Shown: positions 44,742-52,882 of the stretch, piece by piece
Numbering within the stretch: the stretch's first letter is position 1
How the letters are laid out: each line of letters starts with the position of its first letter
NCBI RefSeq assembly: GCF_002115805.1
Contig: NZ_JFKC01000001.1
Span: 434,001-498,000 of the forward strand
Direction: 5' to 3'
Length of the DNA stretch: 64,000 nucleotides
From: Marivita geojedonensis
GTDB taxonomy: Bacteria; Pseudomonadota; Alphaproteobacteria; Rhodobacterales; Rhodobacteraceae
Made by a program: the position numbers and the translations under genes
Notes under the pieces: model-generated
What the model was told of the DNA's origin: nothing
Databases searched by the model: none
The model's input: only the letters and a program-made list of their open reading frames with translations

Positions 44742-45055
44742 GTGCCTTGCTTATCGTATCGAAACAGTTTTGCAGCGCGCAGCACGTCGCCCCGGTCCGC
44801 CTTACCGCTGGTCGGAAATTTGGCCTTGGTCGGGAACATTTCGTCGTCTGCCTGATTGATTATGAGCGCTGTTGGTCTGCAACGTCTGGATATGCGACTG
44901 GTTCCACGCCAGTCGATGAGAAAAACGTGATTGTTTCCCCACAGTCGCGATTCATGGGGTTTGATGGGTAAAAGCCACAGGTTTTCCGATGCTGGCCTTT
45001 TACATATAGTCTCTCTAACTGGTGTAGCGAGATGCATCCGCTGAACAGGTGATCC
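44742..45055. promoter_or_regulatory. Divergent control region between the kinase and XRE-cupin genes
   Basis: These 314 bases have no good gene. Visible signals are a 7-bp dyad CGACTGG-N7-CCAGTCG (44895-44915), and a possible promoter for the XRE gene with -10 TATAGT (45005-45010) and a weak -35 TTTTCC (44982-44987) 17 bases upstream. AACAGGTGA before 45056 provides a ribosome-binding site for the TTG start. Confidence 0.4.
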
Positions 45056-45676
45056 TTGGTCAAACTCACGCAGAACCCGCACCGTGTTTCCGGCAGTCAG
45101 GAGAAGGTTCTCGAGGTTGCGATCGGCCGCGAACTTCGCGCGTTCCGCAAGCAAAAGAAGATGACCGTGGCCGATTTGTCCAAACAGACGGATATCTCTG
45201 TGGGGATGCTGTCAAAGATCGAGAACGGCAACACCTCTCCTTCGCTCACCACGCTTCAGACGCTGGCCAATGCTCTTTCGGTGCCGCTGACCGCGTTCTT
45301 TCGCGGGTTCGAGGAAAAGCGCGAGGTGGTGCACACGCCCGCCGGTCAGGGCGTCACCATCGAACGCGAGGGCACACGGGCCGGGCATCAGTACAACCTT
45401 CTGGGCCATATCGGCGCCAACACCAGCGGCGTGATCGTCGAGCCGTACCTGATCGTTCTGACCTCGGAATCGGACACGTTCCAGACGTTTCAGCATGACG
45501 GGATCGAGACCATCTTCATGTTGGAAGGTGCGGTCGATTACCGACACGGATCAACGATTTATCCTCTTCGTCCGGGCGATACACTGTTCTTCGAGGCGGA
45601 CGCCCCGCATGGGCCGGAGACCCTGGTCGAGCTGCCCGCTCGGTACCTGTCTATTATCTGCTACGCCCAAAGCTGA
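45056..45676 (+). CDS. XRE-family regulator with cupin sensor domain
   Basis: A 206-residue regulator: N-terminal helix-turn-helix (about 22-80: IGRELRAFRKQKKMTVADLSKQTDISVGMLSKIENGNTSPSLTTLQTLANAL) and a C-terminal cupin (about 125-203: DGIETIFMLEGAVDYRHGSTIYPLRPGDTLFFEADAPHGPETL). The layout matches repressors of polyamine and amino-acid use such as PuuR. No ATG or GTG is available before the HTH, so TTG at 45056 is the likely start; a stop is two codons upstream. It is the first gene in the direction of mgsABC-gmaS and the best candidate for control of the methylamine pathway. Confidence 0.85.
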   Translation: MVKLTQNPHRVSGSQEKVLEVAIGRELRAFRKQKKMTVADLSKQTDISVGMLSKIENGNTSPSLTTLQTLANALSVPLTAFFRGFEEKREVVHTPAGQGVTIEREGTRAGHQYNLLGHIGANTSGVIVEPYLIVLTSESDTFQTFQHDGIETIFMLEGAVDYRHGSTIYPLRPGDTLFFEADAPHGPETLVELPARYLSIICYAQS

Positions 45677-45723
45677 AAAATTAAGCACGAATAATTTTCC
45701 TCAGGGGAATATTTCATTCCCCT
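45677..45723 (+). promoter_or_regulatory. Two dyads between the XRE-cupin gene and mgsA
   Basis: AAAATTA (45677-45683) pairs with TAATTTT (45692-45698), and AGGGGAAT (45703-45710) pairs with ATTCCCCT (45716-45723) around ATTTC. The second, 19-bp GGGGAAT-N5-ATTCCCC core is a natural candidate operator for the mgs-gmaS unit or for the XRE-cupin regulator; the first could be a weak terminator. Confidence 0.5.
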
Positions 45724-45795
45724 TGTTGCCCACACAGAAAGGCGATGGTATCCAGTGCCATCGTCTTGAACCCGTCAACGCAGAAGGAACGCGGG

Positions 45796-46725
45796 ATGTG
45801 TGGAATCGTCGGATTATTCCTCAAGGATCGTTCGCTTGAACCGCAGCTTGGGTCGATGCTGACCGACATGCTGATCACCATGACAGATCGCGGCCCCGAC
45901 AGTGCCGGTATTGCCATCTATGGCGAGGAAAACCCCAATATCTCCAAGCTGACGGTGCAATCCGATACCCCGGATCAAGACTTCGCCACGCTGGAAGCCG
46001 ATCTTGGCGCCGCTCTTGGAAGCCCGGTGCATCTGCGCCGCAAAGACACACATGCGGTGCTGCATATCCCGCGCGGTCAACTGACCGCCGCCCGCACAGC
46101 CCTTGGCACGGTAAACCCGAACATCCGGGTCATGTCCTCGGGCGACACGGTGGAAATCTACAAAGAGGTCGGCCTGCCCAAAGACGTCGCTGAGCGGTTC
46201 GACCTGCGGTCCATGTCCGGCACACACGGCATCGGCCACACCCGCATGGCGACCGAGTCGATGGTGACGACGATGGGCGCGCACCCGTTCAACACCGGGC
46301 CGGACCAGTGCCTTGTCCACAATGGATCGCTGTCGAACCACAACCGTCTGCGCCGCAAGCTGCAGCGCGAGGGCATCCATATCGAAACCGAGAACGACAC
46401 AGAGGTCGGCGCGGCCTACCTCACATGGCGCATGCAGAACGGGGCCACTTTGGGCGAGGCGCTGGAAAGCTCGCTCAACGATCTCGATGGCTTCTTCACC
46501 TTCCTCGTCGGCACCAAGGACGGGTTCGGCGTGGTCCGTGACCCCATCGCCTGCAAACCCGCCGTCATGGCCGAAACCGATCAGTACGTTGCGTTCGGGT
46601 CGGAATACCGCGCGCTGGTCAGCCTGCCGGGCATCGAAGACGCCCGCGTCTGGGAACCGGAACCTGCGACAGTGTATTTCTGGAGCCACGACCACACCTC
46701 CACCCCAACCGAAAAGGCCGCCTGA
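45796..46725 (+). CDS. mgsA: N-methylglutamate synthase subunit, amidotransferase-like
   Basis: A 309-residue class II glutamine-amidotransferase domain corresponding to the first domain of glutamate synthase. It starts MCGIVGLFLKD, so Cys2 becomes the N-terminal nucleophile after Met removal. Other features are MTDRGPDSAGIAIY, GHTRMATES and the LVHNGSLSNHNRLRRKL segment. In the N-methylglutamate pathway this subunit takes the gamma-glutamyl group from gamma-glutamylmethylamide, releasing methylamine to the partner subunits. The ATG at 45796 is the Cys-adjacent start. It begins mgsABC with one base between its stop and the mgsB start codon. Confidence 0.85.
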   Translation: MCGIVGLFLKDRSLEPQLGSMLTDMLITMTDRGPDSAGIAIYGEENPNISKLTVQSDTPDQDFATLEADLGAALGSPVHLRRKDTHAVLHIPRGQLTAARTALGTVNPNIRVMSSGDTVEIYKEVGLPKDVAERFDLRSMSGTHGIGHTRMATESMVTTMGAHPFNTGPDQCLVHNGSLSNHNRLRRKLQREGIHIETENDTEVGAAYLTWRMQNGATLGEALESSLNDLDGFFTFLVGTKDGFGVVRDPIACKPAVMAETDQYVAFGSEYRALVSLPGIEDARVWEPEPATVYFWSHDHTSTPTEKAA

Positions 46726-46726
46726 G

Positions 46727-47404
46727 ATGCAGACCATCGACATGGCCACCACCGCCCTGCGCGACCTGAACGCCACTCTTCAGGCGCAGGCCGAGGCGAC
46801 CAACCAGACCGCATGGGAAATCGTGAACCCCAAGGGCAGCCACGCCATCGCCGTCGGGCTTGATGCGCCCATCGAAGTCACGGTGAAAGGCTCGACCGGC
46901 TACTACTGCGCTGGCATGAACAAACAGGCGACGATCACAGTCAACGGGTCTGTCGGGCCGGGTGTTGCGGAAAACATGATGTCCGGCACCGTCATCATCG
47001 ACGGCGACGCCTCGCAATACGCAGGGGCCACCGGCCATGGCGGCACGCTCATCATCAAGGGCAACGCTTCGTCCCGTTGTGGCATCTCGATGAAGGGCAT
47101 CGACATCATCGTGCATGGCAATGTGGGCCACATGTCTGCCTTCATGGCGCAGTCGGGCAATCTGGTGGTCTGCGGCGATGCCGGCGATGCGCTGGGCGAC
47201 TCGATCTACGAGGCGCGGCTCTTCGTACGCGGCTCGGTCAAGTCGCTGGGCGCGGACTGCATCGAAAAGGAAATGCGCCCCGAGCATATCGCGCTTCTGG
47301 CTGACCTGCTGGAACGCGGTGGATGCGACGCCAAACCCGAAGAGTTCAAACGCTACGGCTCGGCCCGGCAGCTTTACAACTTCAACATCGACAACGCGTA
47401 TTGA
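46727..47404 (+). CDS. mgsB: N-methylglutamate synthase subunit, GXGXG-domain
   Basis: A 225-residue protein equal to the C-terminal GXGXG beta-helix domain of glutamate synthase: VTVKGSTGYYCAGMNKQATITVNGSVGPGVAENM, GTVIIDGDASQYAGATGHGGTLIIKGNASSRCGISMKG, IVHGNVGHMSAFMAQSGNLVVCGDAGDALGDSIYEARLFVRGSV. The repeating glycines build the structural helix that links amidotransferase and FMN domains. It lies one base after mgsA and 11 bases before mgsC. Confidence 0.85.
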   Translation: MQTIDMATTALRDLNATLQAQAEATNQTAWEIVNPKGSHAIAVGLDAPIEVTVKGSTGYYCAGMNKQATITVNGSVGPGVAENMMSGTVIIDGDASQYAGATGHGGTLIIKGNASSRCGISMKGIDIIVHGNVGHMSAFMAQSGNLVVCGDAGDALGDSIYEARLFVRGSVKSLGADCIEKEMRPEHIALLADLLERGGCDAKPEEFKRYGSARQLYNFNIDNAY

Positions 47405-47415
47405 GGGCCGGACCG

Positions 47416-48759
47416 ATGAAAGACGACCACAGCAGCGCCCCGCGCACCGTTCCGATCCAATCCGCCACCTTCTCCAACCCGGTCAACGCAGAAATCCGGC
47501 GCGCTGCGGCGACCGGCATTTACGACATCCGCGGTGGCGGCGCGAAGCGAAAGGTTCCCCATTTCGACGACCTGCTCTTTCTCGGTGCGTCGATCTCGCG
47601 TTACCCCCTCGAAGGCTACCGCGAGGCGTGCGACACATCCGTCACCCTTGGCACACGCTACGCGAAAAACCCGATCAAACTCGACATCCCGATCACAATC
47701 GCAGGCATGTCCTTCGGCGCGCTCTCCGGTCCGGCGAAAGAGGCTTTGGGGCGAGGCGCGACGCTCGCCGGCACATCGACCACAACCGGCGATGGCGGCA
47801 TGACGCCCGAGGAACGCGGCCATTCCAAGATGCTGGTCTACCAATACCTGCCCTCGCGCTACGGGATGAACCCCGATGATCTGCGCAAGGCGGACGCCAT
47901 CGAAGTCGTGGTCGGCCAAGGCGCAAAGCCCGGTGGCGGCGGCATGCTTCTGGGGCAGAAGATCACCGACCGCGTGGCCCAGATGCGCAACCTGCCCAAA
48001 GGCATTGATCAGCGGTCCGCCTGCCGTCACCCCGACTGGACCGGGCCGGATGACCTCGAGATCAAGATCCTCGAACTGCGCGAAATCACCGGCTGGAAGG
48101 TGCCGATCTATATCAAGGTCGGCGGCGCGCGGCCCTATTTCGACACCACTCTCGCGGTTAAGGCAGGCGCCGATGTGGTGGTCATCGACGGCATGCAGGG
48201 CGGCACCGCCGCGACGCAGGACGTGTTCATCGAACATGTCGGCATGCCGACGCTGGCTTGTATCCGCGAAGCAGTCCGCGCGCTTGAAGACCTCGGTATG
48301 CACCGCGAAGTCCAACTGATCGTGTCGGGCGGTATCCGCACCGGGGCTGACGTGGCCAAATGTATGGCGCTTGGGGCGGATGCCGTGTCCATCGGCACCG
48401 CCGCCCTGATCGCGCTGGGCGACAATGACCCGAAATGGGAAGCCGAGTACCAGAAGCTGGGCACCACCGCCGGAGCCTATGACGACTGGCACGAAGGCAA
48501 CGATCCGGCAGGCATCAGCACCCAGAACCCGGACCTCGCCGCGCGCCTAGACCCGGTTGAAGGCGGGCGGCGCCTGCGCAATTACCTCAAGGTGATGACA
48601 CTCGAAGCGCAGACCATCGCGCGGGCCTGCGGCAAGAACAAGCTGCAGAATCTCGAGCCCGAAGACCTCTGCGCCCTGACGATGGAGGCGGCGGCGATGG
48701 CCAAGGTGCCGCTTGCAGGAACCGACTGGTGGCCCGGCAAGCCCGGCACGACATTCTAG
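47416..48759 (+). CDS. mgsC: N-methylglutamate synthase subunit, FMN glutamate-synthase-like
   Basis: A 447-residue protein equal to the FMN-binding synthase domain of glutamate synthase. Signatures are ITIAGMSFGALSGPAKEALGRGATLAGTSTTTGDGGMTPEERGHSK, VVGQGAKPGGGGMLLGQKI, PIYIKVGGARPYFDTTLAVKAGADVVVIDGMQGGTAATQ and LIVSGGIRTGADVAKCMALGADAVSIGTAAL. Together with mgsA and mgsB it would condense methylamine with a 2-oxoglutarate/glutamate skeleton to N-methylglutamate. The ATG at 47416 follows mgsB closely. A hairpin with T-run follows before gmaS. Confidence 0.85.
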   Translation: MKDDHSSAPRTVPIQSATFSNPVNAEIRRAAATGIYDIRGGGAKRKVPHFDDLLFLGASISRYPLEGYREACDTSVTLGTRYAKNPIKLDIPITIAGMSFGALSGPAKEALGRGATLAGTSTTTGDGGMTPEERGHSKMLVYQYLPSRYGMNPDDLRKADAIEVVVGQGAKPGGGGMLLGQKITDRVAQMRNLPKGIDQRSACRHPDWTGPDDLEIKILELREITGWKVPIYIKVGGARPYFDTTLAVKAGADVVVIDGMQGGTAATQDVFIEHVGMPTLACIREAVRALEDLGMHREVQLIVSGGIRTGADVAKCMALGADAVSIGTAALIALGDNDPKWEAEYQKLGTTAGAYDDWHEGNDPAGISTQNPDLAARLDPVEGGRRLRNYLKVMTLEAQTIARACGKNKLQNLEPEDLCALTMEAAAMAKVPLAGTDWWPGKPGTTF

Positions 48760-48768
48760 GAGACACCC

Positions 48769-48798
48769 AAAGGCGCGGCCACGATGCTGCGCCTTTTT
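48769..48798 (+). terminator. Terminator-like hairpin between mgsC and gmaS
   Basis: AAAGGCGC (48769-48776) pairs with GCGCCTTT (48789-48796), followed by T to 48798, 9 bases after the mgsC stop. In the middle of an operon it may act as a partial terminator that lowers gmaS relative to mgsABC, or a processing site. Confidence 0.65.
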
Positions 48799-48831
48799 CA
48801 ATTGAGAAACAGACAACGGGGAACAGATCGC

Positions 48832-50160
48832 ATGACCACGGATCTCGCCAAATTCGCCGCAGACAAGGGCGTCAAATATTTCATGATTTCCTTCACCGAC
48901 CTCTTTGGCGGCCAACGCGCCAAACTGGTCCCGGCGCAGGCGATTGCCGATATGCAGGAAGACGGCGCCGGCTTTGCGGGCTTTGCCACATGGCTCGACA
49001 TGACGCCGGCGCACCCCGATATGCTGGCCGTTCCAGACCCGTCCTCGGTGATCCAACTGCCGTGGAAGCCCGAAGTGGCCTGGGTCGCATCCTCCTGCGT
49101 GATGGAGGGCGAGGAGGTGGCCCAGGCCCCGCGCAACGTGCTGCGCCGTCTGATTGCCGAAGCGGCGGACGAAGGCCTGCACGTCAAGACCGGGGTCGAG
49201 GCCGAATTCTTCCTGCTCACCCCCGAAGGCACCCAGATCAGCGACCCGTTCGATACGGCGGAAAAGCCCTGCTATGACCAGCAGGCGGTGATGCGCCGCT
49301 ATGACGTGGTGCGCGAGATCTGCGATTACATGCTCGATCTCGGTTGGGGTCCCTACCAGAACGACCACGAAGACGCGAATGGCCAGTTCGAGATGAACTG
49401 GGAATTCGACGATGTGCTGAGCACCGCCGACAAACATTCCTTCTTCAAGTTCATGGTCAAATCGGTGGCCGAAAAACACGGCTTCCGCGCAACCTTCATG
49501 CCCAAGCCGATCGAAGGGCTTACGGGCAATGGCTGTCACGTGCATGTCTCGGTCTGGGACGCGCCCGGCGACAAGGCGAAAACCAACGTCTTTGCCGGGG
49601 ACGGCGATGGCCCGACCGGAGAGGTGGGGCTGTCGGAACGCGGCAAGCATTTCTTGGGCGGCATCATGAAACACGCCAGTGCGCTGGCCGCGATCACCAA
49701 CCCGACGGTGAACAGCTACAAACGCATCAATGCGCCGCGTACCATCTCGGGGGCCACATGGGCGCCCAACACCGTTACATGGACCGGCAACAACCGCACC
49801 CACATGGTGCGCGTCCCCGGCCCCGGCCGGTTCGAGCTGCGTTTGGCCGATGGCGCGGCGAACCCCTATCTCTTGCAGGCTGTGATCATCGCGGCGGGCC
49901 TGTCGGGTATCCGCTCCAAGGCTGATCCGGGCAAGCGGTATGACATCGACATGTACGCCGAAGGCCACAAAGTGCGCGGGGCACCGCAGCTTCCGCTCAA
50001 CATGCTCGACGCGCTGCGCGCCTATGACAAGGACAAGGACTTGAAAGCGGCGATGGGGGATGAGTTCTCGAACGCCTTCCTGAACCTCAAGCGGCAGGAA
50101 TGGAATTCCTACGTGTCGCACTTCACCCAGTGGGAGAAGGACAACACGCTCGACATCTGA
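48832..50160 (+). CDS. gmaS: Gamma-glutamylmethylamide synthetase (glutamine-synthetase-like)
   Basis: ATP-dependent ligation of methylamine to glutamate, the entry step of the N-methylglutamate pathway. The 442-residue protein has the glutamine-synthetase type III fold: ISFTDLFGGQRAKLV near the start, VKTGVEAEFFLL (metal-binding Glu), GWGPYQNDHEDANGQFEMNW, MPKPIEGLTGNGCHVHVSVW (ATP/metal site), NPTVNSYKRINAPRTISGATW and GRFELRLADGAANPYLL. GmaS and glutamine synthetase are hard to separate by sequence, but the adjacency to mgsABC and mgdABCD strongly favours GmaS. The start at 48832 has a weak upstream GGGG. Confidence 0.87.
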   Translation: MTTDLAKFAADKGVKYFMISFTDLFGGQRAKLVPAQAIADMQEDGAGFAGFATWLDMTPAHPDMLAVPDPSSVIQLPWKPEVAWVASSCVMEGEEVAQAPRNVLRRLIAEAADEGLHVKTGVEAEFFLLTPEGTQISDPFDTAEKPCYDQQAVMRRYDVVREICDYMLDLGWGPYQNDHEDANGQFEMNWEFDDVLSTADKHSFFKFMVKSVAEKHGFRATFMPKPIEGLTGNGCHVHVSVWDAPGDKAKTNVFAGDGDGPTGEVGLSERGKHFLGGIMKHASALAAITNPTVNSYKRINAPRTISGATWAPNTVTWTGNNRTHMVRVPGPGRFELRLADGAANPYLLQAVIIAAGLSGIRSKADPGKRYDIDMYAEGHKVRGAPQLPLNMLDALRAYDKDKDLKAAMGDEFSNAFLNLKRQEWNSYVSHFTQWEKDNTLDI

Positions 50161-50229
50161 CTTTCAGCTTGCCGAAGCGGTGAATTCGGGCATTGTGAGG
50201 GGACTGCATACGATTGCAAAAGGCCCGCC

Positions 50230-51222
50230 ATGCCCGGCTTCCAATCCGAAAAACAGATTGTCCGCGACTATTACGCCGCTTTGTCCGGGGCTGAAGACAG
50301 TGCCACCGTGATGGCGCGGTTCTGCCACCCCGATCTGATCTGGCGCGGCTATCACCCCGTCGGTCTGCTGACCGGACCCGAGGCTGTGGCGGCGCAGTTC
50401 TGGACGCCGATCAAGACCGCGCTGACCTCTCTGCAACGGCGCACCGACCTGTTCTTCGCCGGGCGCAACCACATGGCCGAGGATGGCGCGATCTGGGTCG
50501 CGTCGATGGGGCATCTGATGGGCCTTTTCGACCAACCGCTCTGGGGCATCCGCCCAACCCGCAAGATCGGCATGCTGCGCGTCGGCGCGTTTCACAAGGT
50601 TGAGGACGGCAAAATCACCGAAGAGGTCATGTATTTCGACCTGCCCCACCTGATGATGCAGGCCGGACAAAACCCCTTTGGCCCGCAGACCGGCGCGCAT
50701 CTGGTGCAGCCGGGGCCGATCACCCATGACGCGCTGCTCTACCACGACGCGCCCGAGGCCGAAGGTGCCGCGACCCTGCACGCCATCAACGCGATGGTTG
50801 GGGATCTGGGCGACTGGAACCTTGGCCTACCCTTGGAGGAAGAACTCCGCCGCACCTGGCACGAGGATATGATCTGGTGGGGGCCTGCGGGGATCGGGGC
50901 CACCTACACGGTCCCGCGCTATGCCGAACAGCATTCCGGGCCGTTCCGCAAAAGTTTTACCAATCGGTCAAAAACCGGTCACCTTTGTCGGATGGCCGAG
51001 GGACATTTCGGCGGGTTCTTCGGCTGGCCCAACTTCACTGCCGAATTCACCGGTGGGTTCATGGGGATGCCGGCCACCGGGAAACGCGTGGAATTCCGGG
51101 TGATCGACTTCTACCGCCGCGAGGGGGACAAGCTGGCCGAGAACTGGATCTTCATCGACCTGCTGCACCTCTGGGCGCAGCAGGGTGTGGATTTGCTCGA
51201 CCGTACGGTTCGGATAGGCTGA
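50230..51222 (+). CDS. Tandem SnoaL/NTF2-like protein
   Basis: A 330-residue protein made of two NTF2-like (SnoaL) domains, about 5-150 and 185-325. Each has the typical pattern of an N-terminal helix (VRDYYAALSG; AMVGDLGDWN), a beta sheet and a C-terminal strand pair (HKVEDGKITEEVMYFDLPHLMMQAG; RREGDKLAENWIFIDLLHLWAQQGVDLL). Its second half resembles the ester-cyclase-like protein at 61094 (GMPATGKRVEFRVIDFYRREGDKLAENWIFIDLLH versus MGVEPTGKRVTIRYMDFWKVVDGKIVDNYVMVDFPH). Substrate unknown. It lies 69 bases after gmaS and may be co-transcribed. Confidence 0.78.
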   Translation: MPGFQSEKQIVRDYYAALSGAEDSATVMARFCHPDLIWRGYHPVGLLTGPEAVAAQFWTPIKTALTSLQRRTDLFFAGRNHMAEDGAIWVASMGHLMGLFDQPLWGIRPTRKIGMLRVGAFHKVEDGKITEEVMYFDLPHLMMQAGQNPFGPQTGAHLVQPGPITHDALLYHDAPEAEGAATLHAINAMVGDLGDWNLGLPLEEELRRTWHEDMIWWGPAGIGATYTVPRYAEQHSGPFRKSFTNRSKTGHLCRMAEGHFGGFFGWPNFTAEFTGGFMGMPATGKRVEFRVIDFYRREGDKLAENWIFIDLLHLWAQQGVDLLDRTVRIG

Positions 51223-51235
51223 CCGTACGGGTCGG
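51199..51235. repeat. Direct repeat GACCGTACGG-x-TCGG
   Basis: GACCGTACGGTTCGG (51199-51213) and GACCGTACGGGTCGG (51221-51235) are near-identical with a 22-base period; each contains the palindrome CCGTACGG. The first copy is inside the end of the SnoaL-like gene. Confidence 0.55.
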
Positions 51236-51240
51236 CGCGG

Positions 51241-51290
51241 CACGACATTTCGAAATGTCGTGCCACGTGTTTTCGAAAACACTTGGCCCC
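51241..51290. repeat. Tandem perfect palindromes (element A, copy 2)
   Basis: A 22-bp palindrome centred on TTCGAA (51241-51262, arms CACGACATTTC/GAAATGTCGTG) is followed by a 16-bp one GTGTTTTC/GAAAACAC (51267-51282) and TTGGCCCC. The design and flank equal those of the element at 8359-8402. It lies at the convergent junction just beyond the amidinotransferase stop. Confidence 0.6.
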
Positions 51291-51295
51291 CAGCC

Positions 51296-52393
51296 TTACT
51301 GGACCGGGAAATAATCCTCGCATTCGCCATCCCGGTAGACATCCGCCGTGCAACAATGCAGGCCGCCGCCAAAGGCATAGGCGTCGCGCAGATCGACCGG
51401 GACAACCTCCATCCCCAGCTTGTCCATCTGCTCCATCTGGTAGATCTCGGACGCCTCGACGCAAACCGTTTTGGGGTCAAGCACCAGCACGTTCATGGAC
51501 AACCATGTGGACGAATAGCACAGCGGCGGCGGTGTGTTATGCGCGGGCTGGGCGGCGTCGACGATTTCCCAGTCGTTCTTCTTGAAGTATTCCCGCTGTT
51601 CCTCGGGCAAGCGGCGGTTCGGGTTGTTCAGGATCAGACCGGGGCGCAGCGGCGTGAAGGTCGCGTCGATATGGATCGGGTACGGGTCACCGGGGAAGTT
51701 CACGGCGCGGACACGGTGGTCGGGGAAGTGACGGCGCAGCCATTCAATGCCCTTGAGGTTCGTGGTGAACCCGTGCTGCACGATCAGATCCTTGCCAAAG
51801 CGCAGCACATCGGCGGCGTCGAACAAAGGCTCTTCCTCGGTGGTGACAAAGAACTTCTCGGCAGTCCATTTGAGGCGCTTTTCGATGCCGATCTTCTCGG
51901 ACAGGTAATCGGCGTGGTAATCCTCATCCGTCAGACGCGGCTTGGGCGCTGCTTCGTGGCGGAAGTTGACGTCTTCTTCCCAATATTGCTGCATCAGCGG
52001 ACGATAGCAGAGGTATTCGAACCAGCGGCAGCGATAGGACATCGTCGCCTCAAGGATCTCGTGCCCCACGGTCAGCAGCACATCGCGCGGCGGCATGCAA
52101 TCCGGGGTCGTGACCGGTTTGGAGAAATCCGTCGGCGTCGGGCGATCCACCCGCACACCGCGCTTGCGCAGCATGTCAGCGAAGTTGTCCAAGAGCTCGT
52201 TCGCGCGGTCGATGGTTTCCTGCGGCCGGCGGCCCCACTGGCCGCGCATGTCGCTGTCTTCGGGCACTTTCGCATCCAGCGCAGGTTCTTCCGGCGGGAT
52301 GTGACAATCGTCGGCGCGGCCCACGATCACGTGGCGCAGCGTGTCCCATTCGTTCCAGCTTTTGACTTGGGTCTTGTCAGGCGACCAATTCAT
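51296..52393 (-). CDS. Glycine-amidinotransferase-like enzyme
   Basis: A 365-residue amidinotransferase of the AGAT family. Catalytic elements are a Cys in GGGLHCCTADVYR (about residue 349), His in YPIHIDATFTPLR (about residue 244) and Asp in FDAADVLRFGKDL. The typical reaction moves an amidino group from arginine to an amine such as glycine, giving guanidinoacetate and ornithine; CyrA and GuaT-type relatives use other acceptors. In this context the acceptor could be a metabolite of methylamine or one-carbon metabolism. A cupin gene precedes it by 22 bases on the same strand, so the two are probably one transcript. Confidence 0.82.
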   Translation of the reverse strand: MNWSPDKTQVKSWNEWDTLRHVIVGRADDCHIPPEEPALDAKVPEDSDMRGQWGRRPQETIDRANELLDNFADMLRKRGVRVDRPTPTDFSKPVTTPDCMPPRDVLLTVGHEILEATMSYRCRWFEYLCYRPLMQQYWEEDVNFRHEAAPKPRLTDEDYHADYLSEKIGIEKRLKWTAEKFFVTTEEEPLFDAADVLRFGKDLIVQHGFTTNLKGIEWLRRHFPDHRVRAVNFPGDPYPIHIDATFTPLRPGLILNNPNRRLPEEQREYFKKNDWEIVDAAQPAHNTPPPLCYSSTWLSMNVLVLDPKTVCVEASEIYQMEQMDKLGMEVVPVDLRDAYAFGGGLHCCTADVYRDGECEDYFPVQ

Positions 52394-52415
52394 TCGGTTC
52401 TTCCTTGGTTGGGGG

Positions 52416-52757
52416 TTACGTGCGGATCACGTATTCCTTGCGGGTGGTTTCGATGACCTTCCAAGAGCCTGTGAAGCCCGGGCGCAGGATGAAGCTGTCG
52501 CCCGACTTCAGCTCGTATTCGGTACCGTCGGCATTGGTGATGATCGAATGGCCGGACAGGATGTGGCAGAATTCCCATTCGTCATAGGAGATACGCCAAT
52601 GGCCGGGCGTGGATTCCCAGATCCCACAGTAAAGACCATCGCGCTCTTCATGGTTCCACGTCGTGAACTTCGGCGCGCCCGAGATCACGCGGTCGGCGGG
52701 TGGCGCGTCTTGCTCTGGTTCGACAGAGGTCAGGACGCGCAGGAACAGGTCGGACAT
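52416..52757 (-). CDS. Small cupin protein (ureidoglycine-aminohydrolase-like cupin)
   Basis: A 113-residue single cupin: HEERDGLYCGIWESTPGHWRISYDEWEFCHILSGHSIITNADGTEYELKSGDSFILRPGFTGSWKVIETTRKEYVI. The EWEFCHILSGHSII and GDSFILRPGF segments match the Cupin_3 type. One His that usually binds metal is replaced in parts of the motif, so catalysis is uncertain. It lies upstream of the amidinotransferase on the same strand and may bind its product or act as a sensor. Confidence 0.75.
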   Translation of the reverse strand: MSDLFLRVLTSVEPEQDAPPADRVISGAPKFTTWNHEERDGLYCGIWESTPGHWRISYDEWEFCHILSGHSIITNADGTEYELKSGDSFILRPGFTGSWKVIETTRKEYVIRT

Positions 52758-52882
52758 GAGGGACGCTCCTTGGCTGGGTCGCGCAAGGGATGCGTCACAA
52801 GACGCAGGTCGGCAAGTCCAAAGACGACGAAAGGCGCCGCAGGGGGGACGCCTTTCGGGTTTTTACCGGATGGTCAAATTTC

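Noticed and set aside
45796-48759. Ordinary ammonia-assimilating glutamate synthase
   Set aside because: The three domains of GltB are encoded as separate genes, no GltD small subunit is present, and gmaS and mgd genes are linked.
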